A DNA stretch of 46,623 nucleotides from Microbacterium flavum (GTDB lineage Bacteria; Actinomycetota; Actinomycetes; Actinomycetales; Microbacteriaceae), in the NCBI RefSeq assembly GCF_018717645.1, contig NZ_JAFLHG010000017.1, forward strand, positions 1-46,623. Direction: 5' to 3'. A program made the position numbers and the translations under genes. Under the pieces are notes generated by a model, which ran no database searches, was not told the DNA's origin, and saw nothing but the letters and a program-made list of their open reading frames with translations. The first letter of the stretch is position 1. Every line of letters begins with the position of its first letter. Positions 7,376 through 15,430 of the stretch are shown piece after piece.

Positions 7376-9468
7376 GCGACCACCGCCTGAGCGGTGTGAG
7401 CGCCCTCCGGCGCGGGATCCTGCTCCTTGCGGACGAGGGTGAGGACGTCGTACGTCGCGACGGTCTCGTCGCGCTGGTTGCGAATCAGGGCATCCCACCG
7501 CACCTCGCCGTACTCGTCGGTCTCGCGGGGGGTGATCTGCTTCGCGGTGAGCGAGACCCGGATCTCGTCGCCCGGACTGACAGGGGTCACGAATCGCAGG
7601 TTCTCGAGACCGTAATTGGCGAGCACCGGCCCCGGCGCCGGGTCGACGAAGAGTCCCGCGGCCCACGACACGAGCAGGTACCCGTGGGCGACCCGGCCGG
7701 GGAAGAAGGGGTTCGCCTCGGCGGCAGCCTCGTCCATGTGCGCGTAGAAGGTATCGCCCGTGAAGTGCGCGAACGTCTCGATGTCCTCCAGAGCGACCTC
7801 GCGAGACGCGGAGTCGATACGGTCCCCGATGCGGAGCTCGGCGAGGGACTTGCGGAACGGATGGGATCCCTCGGCGCTCACGCTCGCCCCCTGGTGCCAG
7901 ACTCCCGTGAGCGCGGTGAGCATCTCGGGACTGCCCTGCACGGCCGTCCGCTGCATGTGGTGGAGGACCGCGCGGATGCCCCCCAGCTCCTCCCCTCCGC
8001 CGGCACGGCCCGGACCCCCGTGGACGAGGTGCGGCACGGGCGCGCCGTGACCGGTCGAGGTGCGGGCGTCGTCGCGATCGAGGAAGAGCACGCGGCCGTT
8101 GTAGGCGCCGATCCGCGACAGCAGCTCGACCGCCGTCGCGGGATCATGGGTCGCGACGCTCGTCACGAGTGATCCGCCGCCGTCGTCGACGAGGTCGGCT
8201 GCCTCGGCCAGCGTCTCGTAGGTGAGGACGCTCGCGACGGGCCCGAACGCCTCGATGTCGTGGACGTCGCGGGGCGCTGCGCCCGCGAAACCCAGCAGGA
8301 TCGGCGCGACGAAGGCGCCCTCGGGTGCGAGCCCGACCGCACCGTCGGCGCGCACGACGCGCGGCGCCTCGACATCGCCGAGCAGCAGCTCGCCGCCGGC
8401 GGCGCGGAGCGCCTCGACCTGCCGCAGCACCTCGTCGCGCTGCGCGAGCGAGACGAGCGGACCCATCGTCACGCCCTCGGCGTGCGGGTCGCCGAGCACG
8501 ACTCTGCGGTCGATCCGCTCGCGCAGGGCGTCGACGAGAGCGGCGACCGACCCGGTCGGCACGATCGCGCGGCGGATCGCCGTGCATTTCTGCCCCGCCT
8601 TCGTCGTCATCTCGGCGAACAGCTGGGCGACGTACGCGTCGAACTCGGGGGTTCCGGGCGCGGCGTCGGGGGCGAGGATCGAGGCGTTGATCGAATCGGT
8701 CTCGCTCGTGAAGCGCACGCCCTCGCCGACCTGCGCGCGCAGGCGGGCCGCCGTGGAGGCGCTGCCGGTGAAGCCGACGAGGTCGCCCAGCCGCAGGTGG
8801 TCGAACACTCCGGGGACCGACCCGCTGACCAGCTGCAGGGAACCGGCCGGCAGCAGCCCCGATTCCACGAGCATGCGCACCCACGCCTCGGCGACGTATC
8901 CCGTGGGCGTCGCCGGCTTCACGATCGTGGGAACCCCGGCGAGGAATGCGGGCGCGAACTTCTCGAGCGCCCCCCACACGGGGAAGTTGAACGCGTTGAT
9001 CTGCACCGCGACCCCGGGGAGGCGCGTGTAGACGTGCTGGCCGAGGAATGATCCGTCCTTCGACAGCGGCTCCGGCGGCCCGTCGACGAACACCGTGCCG
9101 TTCGGCAGCTCGCGCCGCCCCTTGGACGAGTAGGTGAAGAGCACCCCGATGCCGCCGTCGACATCGCCGAGCGAGTCGCGGAGCGTCGATCCGGCGCGCC
9201 GGGAGAGGTCGTACAGCTCCTGCCTGCGCCCGTTCAGGACCCCAGCGAGCTGCTTGAGCACCATCGCGCGCTCGTGGAAGGTCAGAGCGCCGAGGCTCCG
9301 CTGCCCGACGGCGCGCGCGTACGAGATCGCACCGGCGAGGTCGATCCCGGCGGTGCTCACCCGCACGATCTCCTCGCCGGTCGAGGCGTCGCGGACCACG
9401 GCGGCATCCGGATCGTCCTGCGGCGCCCACCAGGCATCCTGCAGATAGCTCGGGAGGATCGGGGTCAT
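7372..9468 (-). CDS. paaZ: Bifunctional oxepin-CoA hydrolase / 3-oxo-5,6-dehydrosuberyl-CoA semialdehyde dehydrogenase
   Basis: A 698-residue fusion that opens the oxepin ring and oxidises the resulting aldehyde. The N-terminal aldehyde dehydrogenase (about 1-520) has Glu256 in FTSETDS and the nucleophile Cys295 in GQKCTAI, numbers that agree exactly with E. coli PaaZ as I know it. The C-terminal MaoC-type (R)-hydratase domain (about 540-690) has HFTGDTFYAHMDEA with Asp572 and His577. The ATG at 9468 shares one base with the paaH stop and has GGAG six bases upstream. Both active sites look intact. Confidence 0.96.
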   Translation of the reverse strand: MTPILPSYLQDAWWAPQDDPDAAVVRDASTGEEIVRVSTAGIDLAGAISYARAVGQRSLGALTFHERAMVLKQLAGVLNGRRQELYDLSRRAGSTLRDSLGDVDGGIGVLFTYSSKGRRELPNGTVFVDGPPEPLSKDGSFLGQHVYTRLPGVAVQINAFNFPVWGALEKFAPAFLAGVPTIVKPATPTGYVAEAWVRMLVESGLLPAGSLQLVSGSVPGVFDHLRLGDLVGFTGSASTAARLRAQVGEGVRFTSETDSINASILAPDAAPGTPEFDAYVAQLFAEMTTKAGQKCTAIRRAIVPTGSVAALVDALRERIDRRVVLGDPHAEGVTMGPLVSLAQRDEVLRQVEALRAAGGELLLGDVEAPRVVRADGAVGLAPEGAFVAPILLGFAGAAPRDVHDIEAFGPVASVLTYETLAEAADLVDDGGGSLVTSVATHDPATAVELLSRIGAYNGRVLFLDRDDARTSTGHGAPVPHLVHGGPGRAGGGEELGGIRAVLHHMQRTAVQGSPEMLTALTGVWHQGASVSAEGSHPFRKSLAELRIGDRIDSASREVALEDIETFAHFTGDTFYAHMDEAAAEANPFFPGRVAHGYLLVSWAAGLFVDPAPGPVLANYGLENLRFVTPVSPGDEIRVSLTAKQITPRETDEYGEVRWDALIRNQRDETVATYDVLTLVRKEQDPAPEGAHTAQAVVA

Positions 9469-10334
9469 CACTCGCTCCATTCGTAGAAGCCACGGCCGCT
9501 CTTGCGACCCGTCGCGCCTTCGGCGACCATCCGGCGCAGCAGGTGGGGCGGCGCGAACCGCTCGCCCAGCGCCTCGTGCAGCTCTTCGGCGATGCCGAGC
9601 CGCACGTCGAGTCCGACGATGTCGGTCGTGCGCAGCGGGCCCATCGGATGCCGATAGCCGAGCTCCATGGCCGCGTCGATGTCGGCGGCGGTCGCCACGC
9701 CCTCCTCGAGCATGCGGATGGCCTCGAGGCCCAGCAGCACGCCGAGCCGGCTCGAGGCGAAGCCCGGGGCATCGCGGACGACGACCGGCGTCTTGCCGAT
9801 CGCGACGGTCCATCCCCGTGCCGCGGCGGCGAGGTCGGGGGCGGTCGCCGCGCCGACGACGACCTCGACGAGGGTCGATGCGGGCACGGGGTTGAAGAAG
9901 TGCAGCCCGAGGAAGCGGTCCGGTCGCTCGAGGTCGGCGGCGAGCGCATCGATCGAGATCGACGAGGTGTTCGAGGCGAGCGCAGCCCCCTCCCCGAGCA
10001 CTGCCTCGACCCGGCGCAGCGCGTCCCGTTTGAGCGCCCGCACCTCGGGGACCGCCTCGACGACGAGGTCGCTGCCCGCGAAGGCATCCGGCGTCACCTC
10101 GACCCGCAGGCGGGCCACGAGCACGTCGAGGGTGTCCGCGACGCCCCCGCGGGCGACGGAGCGCGCGAGGCTCTCGCGCACGCGCTCCCCTGCCGCACCA
10201 GCCGCCTCGTCGTCGCGCTCGACAACCGTCACGTGCGAGCCGGCGAGGAGGAAGGCGTGCGCGATGCCCGCGCCCATCCGGCCCCCGCCGAGCACCCCGA
10301 CGCGGCGCGGAGCCCCGGGCGGATCCTCGCTCAT
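9468..10334 (-). CDS. paaH: 3-hydroxyadipyl-CoA dehydrogenase
   Basis: A 288-residue NAD-dependent 3-hydroxyacyl-CoA dehydrogenase that oxidises 3-hydroxyadipyl-CoA. The Rossmann motif GVLGGGRMGAGIA is at residues 13-25, ASNTSSISID near 120-129, and the catalytic histidine is His145 in GLHFFNPVP. It ends with the C-terminal signature GRKSGRGFYEWSE. The ATG at 10334 overlaps the paaF stop as ATGA. It is shorter than the two-module PaaH/FadB forms: a single C-terminal domain is present. Confidence 0.93.
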   Translation of the reverse strand: MSEDPPGAPRRVGVLGGGRMGAGIAHAFLLAGSHVTVVERDDEAAGAAGERVRESLARSVARGGVADTLDVLVARLRVEVTPDAFAGSDLVVEAVPEVRALKRDALRRVEAVLGEGAALASNTSSISIDALAADLERPDRFLGLHFFNPVPASTLVEVVVGAATAPDLAAAARGWTVAIGKTPVVVRDAPGFASSRLGVLLGLEAIRMLEEGVATAADIDAAMELGYRHPMGPLRTTDIVGLDVRLGIAEELHEALGERFAPPHLLRRMVAEGATGRKSGRGFYEWSE

Positions 10335-11107
10335 GCGGTCTCCTCCGGTTCGGTGTCCCCGCCGGCGCGGCGGTCCGTGCGGCGGTCGAGGAACGCCGTC
10401 ATGCGCCGGTGCTTCTCCGGGCTCTCGAACAGCTCGGCCTGCAGCTCCAGCTCGATCTCGGGGTGGGCGCTCGCCGGTGCGCGCATCGCACGCTTGGTCG
10501 CCCTCGTCGCGGCCGGATCATTCGCGGCGATCCGGTCGGCGAGTGCGTGCGCGGCATCCCTCAGATCGTCGGGCTCGTGGACGGCGTTCAGCAGCCCCCA
10601 CGCGAGCGCCTCCTCGGCGCCCAGCGTGCGGCCGGTGAAGAGCAGCTCGGCGGCCCGCGCCGCACCGACGATCTCGGGCAGACGCCAGGTCGCGCCGGCG
10701 GCGGCGATGATGCCGAGCCCGGTCTCGGGGTTCCCGATGCGGACGCGCGGCGTGCCGAGGCGCAGGTCGGCGGCGTAGGCGAGCTCGGCGCCCCCGCCGA
10801 GCGCGTAGCCGTCGACGGCGGCGATCACGGGCATCGGCAGGTCGCGGATCCGGCGGAAGACGGTCGTGTTGATGCCGCGGCGCGCGTCGGCGGCGCGACG
10901 CTCGCGCAGCTGGGCGATGTCGGCCCCCGACGCGAACACGCCGTCTGCGCCGGTGATGACGAGGATCCGCGGCTCTTCCTCGAGCTCCGCGCACAGGGCG
11001 TGCAGCCGGTCGACCATGTCCTGGTCGATGGCGTTGCGCACGCCGGGGCGGTCGAGGACGGCGACGACGCGGTCGCCCGAGCGCTCGATGCGGACGGACT
11101 CACCCAT
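10331..11107 (-). CDS. paaF: 2,3-dehydroadipyl-CoA hydratase (enoyl-CoA hydratase)
   Basis: A 258-residue crotonase with both hydratase glutamates: Glu108 in ALGGGAELA and Glu128 in GNPETGLG. The first oxyanion segment is GVFASGADIAQL. In this pathway it hydrates 2,3-dehydroadipyl-CoA to 3-hydroxyadipyl-CoA for PaaH. The ATG at 11107 overlaps the end of paaJ by eight bases, and the gene overlaps paaH at its 3' end. Presence of both glutamates separates it from the isomerase-type crotonase at 907-1680. Confidence 0.9.
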   Translation of the reverse strand: MGESVRIERSGDRVVAVLDRPGVRNAIDQDMVDRLHALCAELEEEPRILVITGADGVFASGADIAQLRERRAADARRGINTTVFRRIRDLPMPVIAAVDGYALGGGAELAYAADLRLGTPRVRIGNPETGLGIIAAAGATWRLPEIVGAARAAELLFTGRTLGAEEALAWGLLNAVHEPDDLRDAAHALADRIAANDPAATRATKRAMRAPASAHPEIELELQAELFESPEKHRRMTAFLDRRTDRRAGGDTEPEETA

Positions 11108-12305
11108 CGCGGCGCCCCCTGTCCACGCGCTCCAGGATGACGGCGGTGCCCTGCCCGACGCCGACGCACATCGTCGCCAGGCCGTAGCGGACGCCCTCGC
11201 GCTCCATGCGGCCGAGGAGCGTGACGATGAGGCGGCTGCCGCTCGATCCCAGCGGATGCCCGAGGGCGATCGCTCCCCCGTCGGCGTTGACGATGGCGGG
11301 GTCGAGTCCGAGCCGGCGCATCGAGGCGAGCGACTGCGAGGCGAACGCCTCGTTCAGCTCGACCGCGCCGATGTCTCCCGCGGTCAGTCCCGCCTTGGCG
11401 AGCGCCTTCTCGGTGGCCGGCACCGGCCCGAGACCCATGATCTCGGGCGCGAGCGCGGCCGAGGCCGAGGCCACGACGCGGGCCCGCGGCGTGAGACCGA
11501 GCCGATCCACCGCCTCGCCCCCGGCCACCACGATCGCCGACGCTCCGTCGTTCAGGGAACTGGAGTTGCCCGCCGTGACGACCGCGCCGCCGCGGACGAC
11601 CGGCCGCAGCGTCGCGAGGACCTCGAGCGACGTGTCCGGGCGCGGCCCCTCGTCGGTGTCGACGAGGCCCGCGGGGGTCGGGACGGGGACGATCTCGTCC
11701 GCGAATCGCCCTGCCGCGATCGCCGCGAGGGCGCGCTCGTGGCTGCGCAGGGCGAAGGCGTCCGCGTCCTCCCGGGTGATGCCCTCGTGGCGGGCGACCT
11801 CCTCGGCGGTCTCCGGCATCGAGAACGTGGCCTTCTCACGCGCCGCGAGGAGCGGGTTCGTGAACCGCCAGCCGATCGACGTGTCGACGGCGGCGCCCGG
11901 CTTCGCCCATGCCCGGTCCGGCTTCGCCTGCACCCACGGGGCCCGCGTCATCGACTCGACGCCGCCCGCGACCATGACCTCGGCATCCCCCGCGCGGATC
12001 GCCTGCGCCGCGAGGGTGACCGCGGACATGCCGGAGGCGCACAGCCGGTTCACCGTCAGGGCCGGCAGCGTGTCGGGCAGGCCTGCGAGGAGCACGGCCA
12101 TCCGGGCGACGTTGCGATTGTCCTCGCCGGCCTGATTCGCCGCGCCGAAGAAGACCTCATCGATCTCGGCCCCCGGCACCCCCGCACGGCGGACGGCCTC
12201 TCCGAGCACCAGAGCGGCCAGGTCGTCGGGCCGGATGCGCGCGAGTGCGCCGCCGTACCGCCCGACCGGCGTGCGCACGCCGCCCACGAGGTAAGCGTCA
12301 GACAT
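11100..12305 (-). CDS. paaJ: 3-oxoadipyl-CoA / 3-oxo-5,6-dehydrosuberyl-CoA thiolase
   Basis: A 401-residue thiolase that carries out the last cleavages to acetyl-CoA and succinyl-CoA. The acyl-accepting Cys89 lies in TVNRLCASGMSAV; the second half has ALGHPLGSSGSR (His) and MCVGVGQGTA (Cys). There are two in-frame ATGs, at 12311 and 12305. GGAGG directly abuts the first and is six bases from the second, so 12305 is preferred and gives the usual family length. It is first in the paaJFHZIK unit, behind a promoter with a PaaR-type operator. Confidence 0.94.
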   Translation of the reverse strand: MSDAYLVGGVRTPVGRYGGALARIRPDDLAALVLGEAVRRAGVPGAEIDEVFFGAANQAGEDNRNVARMAVLLAGLPDTLPALTVNRLCASGMSAVTLAAQAIRAGDAEVMVAGGVESMTRAPWVQAKPDRAWAKPGAAVDTSIGWRFTNPLLAAREKATFSMPETAEEVARHEGITREDADAFALRSHERALAAIAAGRFADEIVPVPTPAGLVDTDEGPRPDTSLEVLATLRPVVRGGAVVTAGNSSSLNDGASAIVVAGGEAVDRLGLTPRARVVASASAALAPEIMGLGPVPATEKALAKAGLTAGDIGAVELNEAFASQSLASMRRLGLDPAIVNADGGAIALGHPLGSSGSRLIVTLLGRMEREGVRYGLATMCVGVGQGTAVILERVDRGRRDG

Positions 12306-12348
12306 CGTCATCCTCCACGCGTCGTCTCGGTGCGGGCCTCATCGCTTT

Positions 12349-12370
12349 CCTCACCGATCGTTCAGTAATG
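12349..12370. promoter_or_regulatory. PaaR-type operator between paaJ and paaR
   Basis: It shares CGATCGTTCAGTAA (plus strand, 12355-12368) with the paaA operator and has an ACCGATCG half that fits the PaaR skeleton better than the paaA copy. It lies in the divergent region, so it could control paaJ and autoregulate paaR. Confidence 0.85.
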
Positions 12371-12396
12371 TTCGCAGAATCGGCCGCGGCGGGCAA
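12368..12396 (-). promoter_or_regulatory. Promoter of paaJFHZIK
   Basis: On the minus strand TTGCCC (12396-12391), a 17-bp spacer and GAACAT (12373-12368). The -10 box is weak, but position relative to the operator is identical to the paaA promoter. Confidence 0.5.
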
Positions 12397-12416
12397 CCCG
12401 GGGCGCTCCGGGGTGG

Positions 12417-12422
12417 AAGACT
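12417..12422 (+). promoter_or_regulatory. -10 box of a probably leaderless paaR transcript
   Basis: AAGACT is followed by exactly six bases and then the paaR ATG. No Shine-Dalgarno sequence is visible. The same spacing recurs ahead of several other genes in the window. Confidence 0.5.
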
Positions 12423-12428
12423 GACAGC

Positions 12429-13073
12429 ATGACGACCGCGACCGGACCGCAGGTGCCCGGCCGCCCCGCGGCGACGCCACGGCGCGGACGGCCGGGGTAC
12501 GACCGGGAGGGAGTGCTGCAGGTGGCCGTCCAGCTGTTCATCGAGCAGGGCTACGACGCGACATCCGTGTCCGATCTCGCCGCGCGGCTCGGGCTCAGCA
12601 AGTCGGCCCTCTACCATCACTTCTCCTCCAAGGAGGAGCTGCTCGGCCTCGCGCTGGACGATGCGCTCGGCGCCCTCGAGAAGGCGCTGCAGGACACCCT
12701 CGCTTCCGGCGGCACGCCCACGGAACGGCTGACGCTGCTCATCCGCGACGCGGTCGGCGTGCTGATCGATCGGCTGCCCGCCGTCACCCTCCTCCTGCGC
12801 GTCCGCGGCAACACTCCGGTCGAGCTCGCCGCGATGGAACGACGCCGGCGCTTCGACCAGCAGGTCACCGCCCTCGTGCGGCAGGCGCAGGATGCCGGCG
12901 AGATCCGCACCGACGTCGACGCCGCCGTCGCCACACGGCTGATGTTCGGCATGCTCAACTCGGTCGTCGAGTGGTATCGCCCCGACGGTCCCGCCCCGCA
13001 GGGCGTCCTCGCCGAGGACATCGTCACCGTCATCCTGCAGGGCGTGGGCACCCGGAACGGAGAACGCGCATGA
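12429..13073 (+). CDS. paaR: TetR-family regulator, phenylacetate repressor type
   Basis: A 214-residue TetR protein. The N-terminal helix-turn-helix covers about residues 25-70 (GVLQVAVQLFIEQGYDATSVSDLAARLGLSKSALYHHF, quoted here in two parts: the helix-turn-helix core is SVSDLAARLGLSKSALYHHF). A C-terminal ligand domain follows. It faces away from paaJ across a shared operator, and a matching operator precedes paaA; in the best-known case (C. glutamicum PaaR) the repressor is released by phenylacetyl-CoA. That inducer is inferred here. The first 20 residues are Pro/Arg-rich and may contact DNA. It overlaps the next gene as ATGA. Confidence 0.87.
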   Translation: MTTATGPQVPGRPAATPRRGRPGYDREGVLQVAVQLFIEQGYDATSVSDLAARLGLSKSALYHHFSSKEELLGLALDDALGALEKALQDTLASGGTPTERLTLLIRDAVGVLIDRLPAVTLLLRVRGNTPVELAAMERRRRFDQQVTALVRQAQDAGEIRTDVDAAVATRLMFGMLNSVVEWYRPDGPAPQGVLAEDIVTVILQGVGTRNGERA

Positions 13074-13471
13074 CGACGGAGCCGGTCTGGGTGATCCGCC
13101 CCGGGGCCCTCGATGAGAAGCTCGGCATCGAGGTGCTCGAGCAGTCCGCCGACCGCGTCGTGGCCACGATGCCGGTCACGGGCAACACGCAGTCGCTCGG
13201 GCGCCTGCACGGCGGGGCGAGTGCCGCGTTCGCGGAGGCGCTCGGCTCGTGGGCGGCCATGATCCACGCGAGCACGATGGGGCGGGTGTGCGTCGGCGTC
13301 GACCTCAACATCACCCACCACCGCGGCGCCCGCGGGAAGGCGATCCGCGGCACCGCGGTGCCGCTGCACCGCGGCCGCCGGACGGCGACCTACGAGGTGC
13401 GGATCGAGGATGCCGACGGCTCCCGCATCGCCACCGCGCGGATCACGAATCTGATCGTCGACCGCGACTGA
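13070..13471 (+). CDS. Hotdog-fold thioesterase, MenI/PaaI-like
   Basis: A 133-residue acyl-CoA thioesterase. The segment TGNTQSLGRLHGGASAAFAEALGSWAA contains the HGGAS turn and the helix Glu used by the DHNA-CoA thioesterase (MenI/YbgC-like PaaI) branch of hotdog enzymes. It starts within the paaR stop (ATGA), so it is translated with the regulator. It may hydrolyse phenylacetyl-CoA or pathway intermediates, and thereby tune the inducer level; that is inference. It differs in its active-site residue from PaaI at 6917-7375, so the two are not recent duplicates. Confidence 0.82.
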   Translation: MTTEPVWVIRPGALDEKLGIEVLEQSADRVVATMPVTGNTQSLGRLHGGASAAFAEALGSWAAMIHASTMGRVCVGVDLNITHHRGARGKAIRGTAVPLHRGRRTATYEVRIEDADGSRIATARITNLIVDRD

Positions 13472-13492
13472 GCGGGCGGCGACGGGACGTCC

Positions 13493-15400
13493 TCACCCCT
13501 GCGGGAGCATCCACTCCCCGAAGAACGCCGTGAGCTCGTCCCGGGCATCCAGCGGCAGGATCTGCGCGACGTACTGGTCGGGGCGGACGACGACGACCAC
13601 GCCGTCGCGCGAGAGCCCTCGCTCGGCGAAGATGTCGGCCTCGTTCCACCGGCTCGGCCCGGCGGCGAACACCTTCTCCCAGTCCCGGAGCCCCAGCGGC
13701 CCGGTGTGCGGTCGGAAGATCTCCGGCACCGACGTCGCATCCACCTCGCCGAAACCCTGCTGGTAGACCACCTTCACGTCGAACACCGCGTCGAGGTCGG
13801 CACCGGGGGGCGTGAAGCGACGGATCGGCGCATCGGATGCCTCGCCGAGCCACTGCGCGAACCGCGCGGTGGCCGAGCCGTCGGACAGGCCGTCGGCATC
13901 CGCGAACACGTAGATCCGCCACCGCCCGTCCGCGCTCGCGTGGTGGCCGAGGTGAAGCGCGTTGCCGTCGGCGACGAGGGTGACCGGGGCGCTCTTGAAG
14001 CGCTTGCCGAGGGGGAACCCGGTCGCGAGCTCCTGGCGGGAGGTCGCGGAGACCACCCCCTCCCCCGGCGCGTACTGCGTCATGAACCCGGAGGGGAACT
14101 CCGCCGTGGCGAGGTAGTAGGTCGCGAGATCCTCCGGGTCCGAGATCTCCTCGGGCTTGCGCGCCATGAGACTCGACCACTCCTTGTCGAAGTCGATCAG
14201 CTGCTGCGCGACCGGGCGCCGCTCCGTGCCGTAGGTCGCCAGGAGCGTCGCGGGGCTCTGCCCCGAGATCACCGCCCCGAGCTTCCACCCCAGGTTGAAC
14301 CCGTCCTGCATCGAGACGTTCATGCCCTGCCCGGCCTTCGCGCTGTGCGTGTGGCAGGCGTCGCCGGTGAGGAAGACGCGTGGCGTGCGCCCCGTGTCCA
14401 GCGCGTCGTCGAACCCGTCGGTCACGCGGTGCCCGACCTCGTAGACGCTGTGCCACGCGACCTCGCGCACATCGAGCGTGTAGGGGTGGAGGATCTCGTT
14501 GGCGCGGCGGATGATCTCCTCGATCGGCGTCTGGCGCACGCGGTGGGCGTCATCGGCGGCGACGGCGCCCAGGTCCACGTAGATGCGGCTGAGGTAGCCG
14601 CCCTCGCGCGGGATGTGCAGGATGTTGCCCGCGGCGGAGTTGATCGCGCACTTGATCCGCCAGTCGGGGAAGTCGGTGTCGACGAGGACGTCCATGACCC
14701 CCCACGCGTGCTGCGAGATGTCTCCGACGTGGACGCGGCCGATGGCGTCGCGGACCCGGCTGCGCGCGCCGTCGCATCCGACGACGTAACGGGCGCGGAC
14801 GGTGCGCTCGCCCGACCCGCCCGGACCGGTCCCTGAGCCTGTCGAAGCGCGCACCCGCACCTCGACGGGCGCCGCCTCGTCCTCCGGCACGTCGAGCCCC
14901 AGGAACTCCACCCCGTAGTCGGGCACGATGCGCCCGGGCCCGTCGGCCGCCGCCTCCGCGAAGTAGTCCAGCACGCGTGCCTGGTTGACGATCAGGTGGG
15001 GGAACTCGCTGATGTCGAAGGCATAGTCGGCGGTGCGCGAGCGGCGCACGATGCGGGCGGGGTCCTCCGGGTCGGGTCCCCAGAAGTTCATCCAGCCGAT
15101 GTTGTACGCCTCGGCCACGATCCGCTCCGCGAAGCCGAACGCCTGGAAAGTCTCGACGCTGCGCGGCTGGATGCCGTCCGCCTGGCCGAGCGCGAGACGC
15201 CCCTCCCGCCGCTCGATGATCCGCGTCGTGACCTCGGGGTAGCGGGAGAGCTGCGCCGCGAGCAGCATGCCGGCCGGGCCGGAGCCGACGATGAGGACGT
15301 CGACCTCATCGGGGATCTCGGCCGGGCGGTCCCGTCCGATTCCGGCGGCGGGGAGGACCCGCGGGTCGCCGGAGACGTATCCGTGGTGGTGGAACTGCAT
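13493..15400 (-). CDS. mobA: FAD-dependent aromatic hydroxylase, MobA type (3-hydroxybenzoate 4-monooxygenase-like)
   Basis: A 635-residue class A flavoprotein hydroxylase. It has DVLIVGSGPAGMLLAAQLSR (FAD Rossmann, about residues 33-52), the DG motif YVVGCDGARSRVR, and GDACHTHSAKAGQGMNVSMQD for the second FAD contact. A thioredoxin-like C-terminal domain ends with VVVVRPDQYVAQILPL. From the first residues (MQFHHHGY) to that motif it parallels Comamonas 3-hydroxybenzoate 4-hydroxylase closely. Conserved reaction type: para-hydroxylation of a 3-hydroxyphenyl acid. The gene is co-oriented with an MHS transporter and divergent from a homoprotocatechuate operon, so 3-hydroxyphenylacetate is a real alternative substrate. 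Around residues 185-191 a repeat-derived peptide STGSGTG is inserted. Confidence 0.85.
   Translation of the reverse strand: MQFHHHGYVSGDPRVLPAAGIGRDRPAEIPDEVDVLIVGSGPAGMLLAAQLSRYPEVTTRIIERREGRLALGQADGIQPRSVETFQAFGFAERIVAEAYNIGWMNFWGPDPEDPARIVRRSRTADYAFDISEFPHLIVNQARVLDYFAEAAADGPGRIVPDYGVEFLGLDVPEDEAAPVEVRVRASTGSGTGPGGSGERTVRARYVVGCDGARSRVRDAIGRVHVGDISQHAWGVMDVLVDTDFPDWRIKCAINSAAGNILHIPREGGYLSRIYVDLGAVAADDAHRVRQTPIEEIIRRANEILHPYTLDVREVAWHSVYEVGHRVTDGFDDALDTGRTPRVFLTGDACHTHSAKAGQGMNVSMQDGFNLGWKLGAVISGQSPATLLATYGTERRPVAQQLIDFDKEWSSLMARKPEEISDPEDLATYYLATAEFPSGFMTQYAPGEGVVSATSRQELATGFPLGKRFKSAPVTLVADGNALHLGHHASADGRWRIYVFADADGLSDGSATARFAQWLGEASDAPIRRFTPPGADLDAVFDVKVVYQQGFGEVDATSVPEIFRPHTGPLGLRDWEKVFAAGPSRWNEADIFAERGLSRDGVVVVVRPDQYVAQILPLDARDELTAFFGEWMLPQG
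14828..14845 (-). repeat. REP-like arm inside the hydroxylase gene
   Basis: Minus-strand TCGACAGGCTCAGGGACC differs at two of 18 positions from the left arm at 17739-17756 in the FAH-RraA gene. Both are read in the same frame and give STGSGT. A possible decayed partner, TCGACGGGC, lies 16 bp away at 14862-14870. Confidence 0.65.
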
Positions 15401-15430
15401 CGTCGTCGGTCCTCTCCGCGCCGGTCCCGC

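Noticed and set aside
9469..9813. Longer N-terminus for PaaZ
   Set aside because: The upstream frame is open but lies in paaH; the ATG at 9468 has a good ribosome site and gives residue numbers identical to E. coli PaaZ.
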